Shown: one piece after another, positions 23,433-36,000 of the stretch | Position numbering within the stretch: position 1 is the first letter of the stretch | Layout: each line of letters opens with the position of its first letter | NCBI GenBank assembly: GCA_037976565.1 | Contig: CP137671.1 | Coordinates: forward strand, 14,011,229 to 14,075,228 | Source of the DNA: Mesocentrotus franciscanus | Taxonomy: Eukaryota > Echinodermata > Echinoidea > Camarodonta > Strongylocentrotidae | DNA: 64,000 nucleotides | Direction of reading: 5' to 3' | Position numbers and translations under genes: made by a program | Notes under the pieces: generated by a model | Told to the model about the DNA's origin: nothing | Seen by the model: only the letters and a program-made list of their open reading frames with translations | The model's database searches: none

Positions 23433-24466
23433 CTAAGGCTTGTTCAGATTTGGCCGCGGTCAATCGCCACTCCCACAAAAAAAAAATCCGCCTCGTTTTT
23501 TACGTGTTGCAATTACCTCTTATGTAATGAATTGGCATCATGCAAAATATGTTTTTTATATGACTTTCTATTGCAAAGATAGCACAATTGCGCCCAGATG
23601 ATGTCACGTTAATGACAATCTTCAAAATAATATAATATGATATAATAATAATTAATATAAATAATAATCCGAGACAATAAACATAATTGTGCGTTCAAAA
23701 AGTAAGTATAAATAAATTGAATATTTTTTTTTAAAGATAAAGAAAATCCGACAAAAACAAAAGATTGACGATATTTGTAATACAGCCCATGTAAAAAAAG
23801 AGCTAAACATAAATGTTACAATACGGGCTGCAGGAGCTCAATTGTTGCTTGTCGTAGTTATTATTTTAGTTTTTTTCACTTCATCTTCAATAAGCTTTTC
23901 TACAATTGTAATATAGTTAAGATCGGACTTTTATTTTTTTTGTGTTGGAATATTCATGTACGAATTCTGGAAAGATAATTTACCAAATACTTTCGTTCCC
24001 ACATTTCAACTAAAAGTGTTACTTACTTTAATACTCAAAATATACTCGATAGCTCGGATTTTTACGACAGTGAAATTGTTTTGAAACTAATAACCTATGC
24101 TTTTAATTATGTTCTTAAAATGTAAATTAATTTGTTATTCCTATAGAGGGAGAGGAAAAAACGTTACCGAACTTTATTTTCCAAAAATTGTAAAACTCCA
24201 GAGACCGGGAGTTATATCTGTGGAGAGAGGATAGGATGAGAAAGCATGGTGTTCGAGTATTCCAATAATTAATCAATAAGATGGCAATTTATAAAACATC
24301 ATATAAATCAAATTAAAAGTGAATGACTTTGCTAATTTATTGATTTCATTCGTTAATTAAAATCATTCTGAAACTAAGCCAGTACATCAGACCTGCAGTA
24401 GATATATATAATTTAAGAATTTAAAACTAGTGAGCTTTAATCAACTTTATATTTTTCCGAATTGGT
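23433..24466. other. AT-rich non-coding interval
   Basis: Contains short A/T-rich simple sequence (23,620-23,670). Nothing else was recognised. Confidence 0.5.
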
Positions 24467-24470
24467 TTAA

Positions 24471-24992
24471 AGTGACTCGGTAACATTGTTGGTGGTTAAA
24501 AAACTGCGTAATTTATGTATAAAATGTTACTTATTATATTCCTTCTATTGTACTAACACTCTAACACGCAAACAATCCTGACAATATTCTCAAACCACAA
24601 AGATATTTATGGTTTTCTTTGAAGGCGTCACTGTGCGACAACCTCTAACAGTAAATTCTCCCAACCATTTTTGAATTTTCCCAACCGTTTTTCCATGGAA
24701 ATAAGACATTAGACAAGCTTTACAAAAATCTTTTAAAACTTAAATGTCAGTAATGGTATATAGAGCCAATACATTGATTTGTGAGGATTTACAATCACCT
24801 AAAATGTAATTAAGTTGTAATAATATAGTTGGGAGAATTAAGGAATCGATCAGAACAGTTTTTCCCAATTTTTATAATTAATAATGGTCTGTTTTCACTC
24901 GAACTTTCAGATTATCTTTAATTGTACATCTAGCACTGAAGTCACTACTTCAGCACCATTTTCTCTCATCTGAACAACGTTACCGAGTCCCT
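24471..24992. mobile_element. 522-bp TTAA-flanked MITE, family A copy 2
   Basis: The ends AGTGACTCGGTAACATTGTT and, in reverse complement, AGGGACTCGGTAACGTTGTT are flanked by TTAA (24,467-24,470 and 24,993-24,996). The body is similar along its whole length to 11,973-12,483, for example CAGTAAATTCTCCCAACCAT and GGAATCGATCAGA. Confidence 0.9.
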
Positions 24993-24996
24993 TTAA

Positions 24997-27900
24997 ATGA
25001 GCGATTTATGTTTAAATTTCTTTTTATTATTCAATAGATTTCCTTTCGTACCTGATAGGACGCTACGCTTTCCATTCAACGAAGGTAGGATCACTTTATA
25101 CATTTGAAATGTGAGAATCATATAGTTCGTGAGGTGAAAACTTACTTTTTTGGTATTGAGAGAACTGTATTATTTATTGGTCGAGGTCTGCGAGACCATA
25201 GGTACGCGAGACCGCAAGTGTAAATAATATGCCGCAAGCTGTCTATCTGGGCCGAATTTCGTCTGCGTTTGGTTGACAAAATATTCATCATTTATGTTTC
25301 GTTTACAATACAGTAAATGATTATGAAGACCCTAGAGCACATAGATTCATCAAGACACTTTTGCAATGCACCATTGCATTTATTTCGCTGATGTTAAAGG
25401 TGCCCTATAAAATAATGCTCTTGGTGATAAAGCTTGTTTCACAATCAATAACTATATGAACTTAGTTTGCTGATATTAGGACTTGCTCTTCATTTCCATG
25501 AGGCATTTCGTATTTTTATAGGACAAGAGGCATAACTCGCATACTAAATTATTTTAGAATCAATACAATAGGTTTTATGTAACTTATTAAGTTGAATTGT
25601 ATACTACCTGTATAAGAAGCAGTTATTCAGTAGTCGCACTACAGACGCGGTGTGTAAAACAAATGAATATGAGTGTTGCAGTTGCTAGATTAATGCAACG
25701 ATTATATTTTTCTTCTTCATTTATTACTTTTTTTTTTTTTTTTTAATATTAATGAAAAATTTTCCATACGAAATATGGCATTGTAGTTTGTACTTTGTGC
25801 GTTTCGTGTAAAAAAAATGTTTTACACGGTTTGTATGTTGTGTAATGATACTTTATGATTGAAAATGTTAATGAAATATGAAAATAAGATATCCGCTTCT
25901 GCTACTATTTTCTAAACTCTTCAAGATATCTGATATTTGAGAGCAAACTAACTTCCTCACTTTGTGACATTGTAACGGGAAATGAGTTGGATAGTACGGG
26001 GAAAACAAATCTTGCAATCGTTTTTTTGCTTCTTCTTATACTCAGTCACCTAAAAGTATTTTACGGGATAAATAAACATTTCTGATTGATATATTGCTTA
26101 AAAAATAGTGGGTGACGAGATCCTCTTATAAACTTATGTGGAGTTTTTCTTTAATTTTCTGCAATTCCGTCTGAATTTAGGTTAAAAAGTTGCATTTTTA
26201 TGTCGGCCTATAAGTTAAGTAGATGCGTTAAGTAGATCTCTGCATTTAAAGCAGCCAATATCAGTTTTTAAAAAATCTTACGATGCACTCTGAAGTATAT
26301 TGGCATTTTCCCCTCAAAATCTACTGTGTACTTTTGAAATTGAAATCATAAACTCGTCATCACAATGAAATGACCTAATTAATGATTGTGTGATTTGTAT
26401 TATAAATGCAAAGTGAGTAATTCATCTTCAGATTTCATATTTTTCATATTTTGATAAACCGATTTATGTTCTATTAAAGTGTTTTGTTCCAAATTTACTA
26501 GCCCGAATCATTCCATAAAACGCACTATAAACCTGAATATGCCTAGAGGCCGATACAAATATATTGTAATTATTAGGTGAAGGGTTCATAATCAACCAAT
26601 CTATACGCGCACAAAAATGAAAACCAAAAAGTGTGCGCAAGCATATGTATTGTATATGTCGTATAACTGCAAACAAGCCTATGGTTCTCGGTCTTGCGGG
26701 ATTTCGGTCAAATGGGCCTCGCCTAATGGTCGGTTTGGTGGAATTTAATTTTTACACTTTGAAATCATACACGAGCAACACAATGAGTAAACTGTTAATA
26801 TCACTGATGTAACCTAGTAAGGGAATCGTAGTGTATTTTAGGGGGATGCTCCAGTTGGTCGCTCAGCTTTCACTTTTATATTCACGGTAATCACAAAAAA
26901 ACGTTGCAAGGACAAGCTCTACGAGCGGTGCTCCTTCTCCGTATACCGTGCATCCCAGGCCAAAAAGAAAACCTCAAACAATCGGTTATTGTGAACTATG
27001 AGCTTTATAAATATATAAATGTTTGCTTTTCATAAAGTAGAAGCAATGAGCTTTCAAATGATACATTGATTACATTAATCCACACTTGTTTCACCGAACA
27101 AAACTGAAATTTGCATGTCAAACTCTAAATGTGCTGTTTGTGCCAAACATTAGTAAAACTGTGAAAACCTCAGGATCACATGCGAACATCAAAGAACATG
27201 AACCTGAAGGAATCACAAACTTTGAAACCCAATGAGAAGATTCTCTTATGCGTTTCTTTTAATGAGGGCAAAAGTAATGCCGTCATCATGGAATAACGGG
27301 TAGTGGAGATAATGTCGATGGTGAGGGTGAAAAGCGTATGGATATTATGTCCTTAGATGGCTCTGCAATTGTTACTAACAGTGATATTTGCATCTTTCAG
27401 AACTGCAACATTTTAGAAGAGTAGGGTCATATTTAAACAAGAAGTAAGATGCACAAACGCATGGGTGCTATGGTCAACACAACTCATTGTATAGGAAGCC
27501 GTCATGTGCAAATTTCTCCCTGCATCAATCATGAACATGGTTGCAAAAGTAGTTAATCCTTTAAAAGTCATTGCCTCACGAAAATAGCAGTATAATAAAA
27601 TTGCCTCATGCAAAATTGATGATCTTGGTGTCATTTAATCGGGAAATGATATTCTACCCAATCACATAAAAACTAATGTCATCGCCTCAATGATGTCGAG
27701 AGCTGGAAATGTCGGCCCCAATACCAGATAAATCTCTAAAATTCGTATAAATGTGCATAATCAATAATTAACACGAAGAATATCATTGATTTATGTGTGA
27801 TCTGTGAAGAATATGTAGATAAAGTTTTGAAACGAAATTGTTCGGTCTACTGTTGCTCTATCCTCATCTTACCAACGTGATGTAGCATGCTGTGTGTCCG

Positions 27901-28128
27901 TTTTTAAGAGCCAACTAGAATGAATTTTAATTAATTTTGCTCGAGTATCATTACTTAATTTTTCAATCGTGCAGTAAATATACTCCATGCATGTTTTCTC
28001 TCTTTCTTTCTCTTTCTCTCTACTATCTTTCTTTTCTCCTCCCCCTTCTCATCTGGATCTCTCTCAGATCTTCTTCCTCTTCCGTGTTCTCATGCTTGTT
28101 ACTGTTATTGAACTCTTCAATACACCTT
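24997..28128. other. Non-coding interval
   Basis: No exon or RNA gene could be supported. An imperfect hairpin lies at about 25,165-25,230 (TATTTATTGGTCGAGGTCT and its diverged complement). A CT-rich run occupies about 27,990-28,080. Upstream exons of the plus-strand gene starting at 29,582 could lie here unseen. Confidence 0.45.
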
Positions 28129-28383
28129 TTCACGGTTAAGGGGGCCATCTTAATTTAAGATAAACAAAACATTGACCTCTAGAGGTCAGGGGTTTACGCG
28201 TAATTAAAAACAGCGCAGGCAGTGCAGTGATGTCATCAATGTTTTCAGATGCCTGCGCTGTGCGCTCACATCATATAATATCTTAATTACGCGTAAACCC
28301 CTGACCTCTAGAGGTCAATGGTTAGTTTATCTTAAATTAAGATGGCGCCCATGTCTGAGCATGCGCACTTTTGTAACCGTGAA
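28129..28383. mobile_element. ~255-bp fold-back MITE
   Basis: The outer ends TTCACGGTTA and its complement TAACCGTGAA enclose two inverted arms (28,144-28,207 and 28,283-28,346) that include GACCTCTAGAGGTCA, itself palindromic. An inner hairpin is ACAGCGCAGGCA (28,210-28,221) with TGCCTGCGCTGT (28,250-28,261). No coding capacity. Confidence 0.85.
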
Positions 28384-29581
28384 CAGATGTAATGGATTCT
28401 TTGTATCTATGAATTCTTTCAGCTGCAACGATTTGTTTCCCTCTGTCTCTCCCTCTGTCTTTCTCTAATTTAAATTATTTTGTATTTTTTGTATATAGAA
28501 CAGGGGATTCGTTATAGGATATCCTATTGGCTGAAAATGTGTCATGTGACAATCAAAAATTTTGTAATTGTGAACAGGCGTGCAATATAACAACTTTTTT
28601 TTTGGGGGGGGGCACGGTAAAACGAGTACAAAAGTGAAGTAGACTGCGCAATTACTCTCTTCCAATCACGTACCCATTGTTTGCCTTTCTAAGCGGCGCG
28701 CATCTGACGCGAAGGCAACCTGAATGTAATCGAGCGGGCTTGACTCAAAATGATTAAGGTATGGGATCGCAAATACCCTAACTTTTAAATATCAAACATT
28801 GCATGCGTTTCGTTGTTCAATATAACATATATTCACCTGCAAATTCAGAATTTCCTCGTGCCATTATATTTCAAACTCGGCCTGTGGTCTTGGTGAAATG
28901 TAACACCACTCGGGAGATTCTGATTTCGTCGGTTCATATATCATGTCATATTTAACGCCGGAATATCCGATATTCTAATATTGAGGGTATTGTGTATATT
29001 GTTTATTATGGCAGTGTAGGCCAATATTTTTTTTATTTATTTTTTTTTAATGGAGTTCAATAAATGAGAAAATTATTCTGAATCTGAACGATAGGGATGA
29101 ATGGATACATACAAATGTCAATACCAAAATTTGCATAATTAATCATGAAAAAAGTTGATTACTGGAGTTCTGTGGGGAAGAGTATAGATATATGCATTTT
29201 TAAGAGTTAAAATTTGAATGCCAATGTAATACCACCCAAAATGCATGTATAATGTGCATAAATTGATTCTTATGATACTTCTCATAGGGAGAGAAAAAAC
29301 TGCAACTTTTTGTTGCTCTGTACCCAAGATTTGTAAAGAGATCCGAATAGTGTACAAGCTTAGCTTTTTATATAAGCTCCTAACATTTTACACTGATTTT
29401 GCATTGCCTGTCTAATCTACATCCCCACAAACCATTTGAGTTTTACTATACAGTATACTTCATTTAAGTTATCCACCCGTATTACTCTTTAGTTTGTTCG
29501 AATCTGATTTTTTTTTAATGTAAATGTGGACCAAATGGACTTCAAACATTAAACAAATATTATATTATTTTCCCCTTACAG
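28384..29581. other. Interval upstream of the module-array gene
   Basis: It may contain the promoter and a 5' untranslated exon. One candidate exon end is AATGATTAAG followed by GTATGG at about 28,746-28,760, but this is weak. An AT-rich run with a retroposon-like AATAAATGAGAAAATTATTC sits near 29,055. No other feature seen. Confidence 0.4.
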
Positions 29582-29625
29582 AAACCATGGATTATTTCAC
29601 CGTGTGGGATTTCTCGAGCATGAAG
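29582..29625 (+). CDS. Module-array gene, first coding exon
   Basis: A pyrimidine-rich acceptor (TTTTCCCCTTACAG) precedes AAACCATGG, a strong start context. The 13 codons [13 protein letters not shown] end exactly at a GTACGA donor in phase 0, matching the phase-0 start of exon A1. It could instead be an internal exon; upstream exons were not found. Confidence 0.65.
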
Positions 29626-32600
29626 GTACGAATTTAGTTTGATAAATTTACAACAAATCCAACCTCATTCTGCTAAATGTACCACATATTTTGCCTAGTT
29701 TGACTATTTTGATACGACAGAGATTATGTTCTTTCGGGTAAATCAATCAAATTACAATTTCATTGTGATTTACGATCGCGTTTTGGGGGTTAAAGTAGTC
29801 AATTTACTGTTATTTTCAGCTCGTTTTCTGTGTAAAATCAACGAATCGGGCGACAAAGCTTTATTACCATGTCGCAATTTGGCATACCGCCCTCTTCTAA
29901 TTCTTAGTTTGTGAAAGTCATTTTTTCTATGTAATTTTATCTTTCAAACCGTATACGTGCCTTCACGGTTGTTTCAACGCAAAGCATGCCGGGACAGATT
30001 TTAAGTACGGCAGTAGATTTCACCTTCGCCGCGATCAGCTGTTCCATTGCCAACAACGGGAATGTTATCCTGTCGAATCAACATGACATCATAATCTTGT
30101 ACATGATCCGTTATTCTGCCGTGATTTTCTTTCATTCCAGTATCATTTGTACGGTAATAAACCAAAGTCTGTGATTATGTATTTTTATGACGATCCTTCA
30201 ACCTAAAACACGAATGTTTAGCAGCTTAAAAAGGCAAACCACCGACCCAAACTTCACACACACACACATTTGAACATATGGGACTACATATTCATACCAA
30301 GGAACCCACTCTCATTAGCCCACTTTACTTCGTATTATCAGCTTTATTCTTTGAAGGATCGTCATAACAATACACAATCACAAACTTTGGTTTCTTACTG
30401 TACAAATGATACTGAAATGAAAGAAAATCACTGCAGAATAACGCATCCTGTACAAGATTATGATGTTGATTCGACGGGATAAAAATCCCGTTGTTGGCAA
30501 TGGAAAAGCTGATCGCGGCGAAGGTGAAAATCTACTGCCGTACTTAAAATCTGTCCCGGCATGCTTTGCGTTGAAACAACCGTGAAGGCACGTATAAGAC
30601 TCGTTGAGATTGATCAATGTTTTCCCCCGCGTATCCGAGATGTAAGACCATCACATCTTTGCCGAGCGAAAGTTTTTGGTGAGATGATTCAGTTTGAGTA
30701 CTGTGTCGCCTATAGTCTCTGTCACGGTCCACGCACGTATTACAATGAACAGTGGTGGAATGATACCGGCTGCACAGAGATACCGGCTGCACAGAGATAC
30801 GGGATATTTAATCTCTTGTGTGCACAGAGCATGACTGATACATTTTCTTCAATTCCATTCTTTGATATGAAAGTTATTTGAGGTTAAAACTTGATATCAC
30901 CGCTCTTGATAAGTTGACACTTTTAAAATCGATGCTTTTTAATACTGTTCATATTTCGTAGCAACGTATACACACATTGCAAATCCAGACAATCACACCC
31001 AGTGACGAAAAAGAGGAAGAAGTCTTGGCAGAACCAAATTCAAGGAATACTCCAGGGTACGTATTTAAAAGACAGAAGACATTTTGCCCTTTTTTTTAAT
31101 TTAACCCAGATTTGTCGACCAACTCATGTTTAAGAAAAAAAGAGATTTTGGTCTTACTTCCTTTATTTAAACTCGAGGGTTGGCCGATTTTACTCTGGGC
31201 TTCCAGCAAACAATTTCTAGTGGAAAAACGGCCTTGACTTCTAATTTTTAAACACATTAAATTAAAATAAGAGCAAATGAATTTAACTTAATACGTCAAT
31301 TCATCAACAAAGTAATGGAACATGTTACTACGAATGGACGATAAGTATTAGGTACAAGATGATAAATAATACATGTACGATGGATATGCATATAACCGCT
31401 ATTATGTATATGCACTTAAAACGTAAATATTACAGACAAAATGAAGCTCTTGCAAAATGAAAGTTTTATTTTAATGAATATCAAGATCATCGTCATTCAT
31501 AGACAAGGACGGTATCCCAATATGAAATGTCGTTATTGTGGCTGTATTGCCTCTGAAAATAAGGACTATGTGAAGCTATAAATAGATATGTCCATGATGG
31601 CCATAGGCCTAGACATTCAAAGCTGACGTGATAGATATTATCTTATTTATCATGGTTATAGAACTCTAATTTTCTTAAAGCCAGCCAAATATTTATTCTT
31701 AATTGAATCCTATCATAACTAATTTTGCAGGTTCATATCCACCGAGGACAGTAAACATACTGAGAAGAAGACTCCAAGTAAAGAGGAACTGGTAAGAATA
31801 CTAAATGTCTCCATTCCGTTTCTTTAATTTATGATGAATTTCAATGATTAGGGTCTTCATCATGCATGCGGGTAAAAGGTGTCTAAAACGCTCACTGGAT
31901 TTGTTCCAAGCCACCTAAATTACACATTGAGGACATTTTCTACAATTTTGAATTCGTTGTCCTTTATTTGTGGTACAAATATTTGAAGTTCTCAATTTGT
32001 ATACGATTGGAGGTATAGTATAATTGTATAATGTAAAATAACATTCAATGAGCCATTTTCGTCAGCTAAGGCCTAAATATTTTGTTGGTTTCATGATTTT
32101 AGTTTAAGTTAATGAATGAGAAGATGTTAACAGTTCTTAGATGCTGTAAATTTTTATTTTAATTATTTTTTGTTAACAGGAAATTGAGAATTACCCAATA
32201 GGTTTATTCTCCCGTCTTTCTCTTAAGATTTGAATTAGGACATGAGACAAACAAAGGTACTTGAGGATAAAAATTGAAGTCGTCCTTCTATATAAGTTGA
32301 CACTTTTAAAATATATCAAAAGAGAGCTTCGTTCAATGCTTTTTTGTACTCTTCATATTTTGTAGCAACGTATACACACATTGCAAATCCAGACAATCAC
32401 ACCCAGTGACGAAAAAGAGGAAGAAGTCTGGGCAGAACTAAATTCAAGGAATGCTCCAGGGTACGTGAGGTAAATGAACCAGGACAGTTTAGCTTGTATT
32501 TCAGTTAAACCAGATTTTTGGATTAAGCCATGTTTAGAAGAAGAAAAAAAAAACGACCTGGGTATAACTTCCTTTGTTTACCTCGAAGGTAAAGCGAATT

Positions 32601-32966
32601 GAGGCTGAGCTTCCACCAAACAATTTTTAGTGGAAAAACGGTCTTGAGTTTTATTTTTGAAACATATTAAATTGAAAAAAAGAGCAATTGAATTTAACTA
32701 AATTTGGTCAATTCATCAATAAAGTAATAGAACATTTTACTACGAATGGACGATAAGTATTAGATACAAGATGGAAAAAATACATGTACGATAGGTATGC
32801 ATATACACGTTATTATGTATATGCACTTAAAACGTAATTTTTACAGAAATTATGAAGCTCTTGCAAAATAAAGTTTATCATAATGAATATCAAGATCATC
32901 GTCATTCATAGACAGAGACGGTATCTCAATATGAAATATTGTTATTGTGGAAGTATTGCCTCTGAA

Positions 32967-33005
<39 letters not shown>

Positions 33006-36000
33006 CTTTTGAAGTCCACTCCAAATTTTACTAAACCGAAAATGGAAATTCTTTGTGCCCAATTGATCGTGAGCCCGGCAGCCACTGAGCAGCGCCAGAT
33101 CGACATTGCTCTATCCCCTTATTGTTGAACGCCAAACAAGGTAGTAGCGACTCCCATCTTTTAACGTCTTTTGGTATGACGCGGCCGGGGTTCGAACCCA
33201 CGACCTCCCGGTTGTGAGGCGGACGCTCTACTGACTGAGCCAACACTCCGGTAGGCTCTGTTAAGGTTTTAAAAATATTTCCATGATGGTCATTGGTTTA
33301 GACATTCTGCAACACGAATCAAAGCTCACTTAAGAAATAACTTCATTGTTATCATGGTAATAACTTTGTTATTTATCTAAAGCCAGTCAAATATTTATTC
33401 TTAATTGAATCTTTAATATCACAACTCATTTCGCAGGACCAAACCCACCGAGGATATCAAACAAACTGAGGAGAAGACTCCAAGTAAAGAGGAACTGGTA
33501 AGAATACTAAATGTCCTCATTTCTTTCTCATATTTATTATGAGTTTCAATGAGTAGGGTCTGAGAAATGGATTCGGGTAGAGTATCTAAAATACTTCTTG
33601 AATATTGTTCCCTAGTGACCTTGTAAAGCTCTCTAGCCGCTAATGTCTGTCAGATTTGACCTCTGTGGCGCTCCACGATGAAATCAGTTACACAATATCA
33701 GAACATAGTCCACATGTTTGTAGTCATTCTCCTCCTTTTTTGGAACAAGGTTTTTGAAGGTAACATTGAGTTAGCCATTTTTGTCAACTAATGCCTAAAT
33801 ACTTTTGTCAGATTTCCCCTTTTTTGTAATTGATGAATGAGAAGATGTTAACAGTACTATAAATGTGTTGTAAAACATTGATTTTCATTATCCTTTGTTA
33901 GCAGAATATTTAGAATGAAGCTATACGTTTATTCTCCCGTCTTTCTATAAAATTTGAATCACGTCATGAGACAGACCAATAAAGCCAAGGTTTAAACTTG
34001 AAATCTCCGCTCTGTATAAAGTGACAATTTTGAACTCATTCAAAAGAGAACTTTGTTCAGTGCTTGTTAATACTCTCCATAACTTGTAGCAACGTTAACA
34101 CACATTTCAAATCTAGACAAGCACACCCAGTGACGAAAAAGAGGAAGAGGTCTTGGCAGAACCGAATTCAAGGAATAGTCCAGGGTATGTAATGTATTAA
34201 AAGAACGACGAAATTTTTGCCCTTTATTTATTTAACCCAGACTTTTCGACCAACTCATGTTTAAGAAAAAAGGAGATATTGGTCTAACTTCCTTTATTTT
34301 AACTCGAGGGTTGGCCAATTTTACGCTTGGGCTTTCAACGAACAATTTTTAGTCCTGGAAAAACGGTCATGAGTTTTATTTTTGTTAAACATTAAATTGA
34401 AATAAGAGCAAATGAATTTAACTTATTAGGTCAATTCATCAACAAAGTAATGGAACATGTTACTACGAATGGACGATAAGTATTAGATTCAAGATGGAAT
34501 AAAAATACATGTACGATGGATATGCATATAACCGTTATTACGTATTTGTACTTAAAACTTAAATATTACAGAAAAAATAAAGCTCTTGCAAAATGAAAGT
34601 TTTTTATGAATATCAAGATCATCGTTATTCATAAACAAGGACGGTATCCCAATATGAAATGTCGTTATTGTGGCAGTATTGCCTCTGAAAATAAGAACTC
34701 TGTGAAGCTATAAATAAATATGTCCATGATGGCCATAGGCTTAGACGTTCTTTGGCACGAATCAAAGCTGACATGGGAAATATTATCATATTTATCATGG
34801 TTATAGAACTCTAATTTTCTTAAAGCCAGCCAAATATTTATTCTTAATTGAATCTTATCACAACTCATTTCGCAGGACCAAACCCACCGAGGATATCAAA
34901 CAAACTGAGGAGAAGACTCCAAGTAAAGAGGAACTGGTAAGAATACTAAATGTCCTCATTTCTTTCTCATATTTATCATGAGTTTCAGTGAGTAGGGTGT
35001 GAAACATGCATGGGGGTAAAAGGTGTCTAAAAACACTCACTGGATTTGTTCAAAGCCACATAAATTACACAATGAGGACATTTTCTACAAATTTGAATTC
35101 GTTATCCTTTATTTGTGGTACAAATATTTGAAGTTCTCAATTTGTATACGATTGGAGGTATAGTCTAATTGTATAATGTAAAATAACATTCAATAAGCCA
35201 TTTTCGTCAGCTAAGGCCTTAATACTTTTGTTGGGTTTCATGATTTTAGTGTAAGTTGATGAATGAGAAGAGGTTAACAGTTTTTAGATGCTGTACAATT
35301 TTAATGTCATTATTCTTTGTTAACAGACAATTGAGAATGACCCAATAGGTTTATTCTCCCGTCTTTCTCTTAAGATTTTGCGAACAGTGAACATATTATT
35401 TGAGTATTTATGGACTTGTCAAAAGCTTTCGATACGATTGATCATAAAATATTAATTCATAAATTACAATGCTATGGCGTAAGAGGTCAAGCTCTTTCAT
35501 GGTTTACTAATTATTTACAAGACAGACAACAATACGTATCTTTCCAAAATCATGAATCATCAAAATTAACTATTAAATGTGGAGTACCGCAAGGATCTAT
35601 ATTGGGTCCATTGTTATTTATTATTTATATAACTGATATTATTGAAACCTCTTCACTCTTAAATTTTATCATCTTTGCTGATGATACGAGTATTTTTTAT
35701 TCCCATAAAAACTTGGATACGCTCATAACACGGTTAAACTGTGAATTAATGGAAATTTCTAGGTGGTTTAAATCTAATAAATTGTCATTAAATCTTAGTA
35801 AAACAAATTTCATTTATTTTAAAAAGACCAACGTACATGATATAAGAAATTGTAATATTGAGATTGATGGCTTGCCTCTCATTGAAAAATAATCTGTAAA
35901 ATTTTTAGGAGTCACTAGTGATTCTCATCTCAATTTTAATGAGCATATACTATTATTCATACATCAGTATCGAGGAATACTGGAATACTGTATAAGTTAA

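Noticed and set aside
33031..33246. 71-codon minus-strand frame with [19 protein letters not shown]
   Set aside because: Classic artefact of translating the tRNA-like head of a SINE.
33175..33253. Functional tRNA-Val gene
   Set aside because: The A and B boxes and a CAC anticodon position are present, but the sequence continues directly into a SINE body and (ATT)n tail, so it is the SINE promoter.
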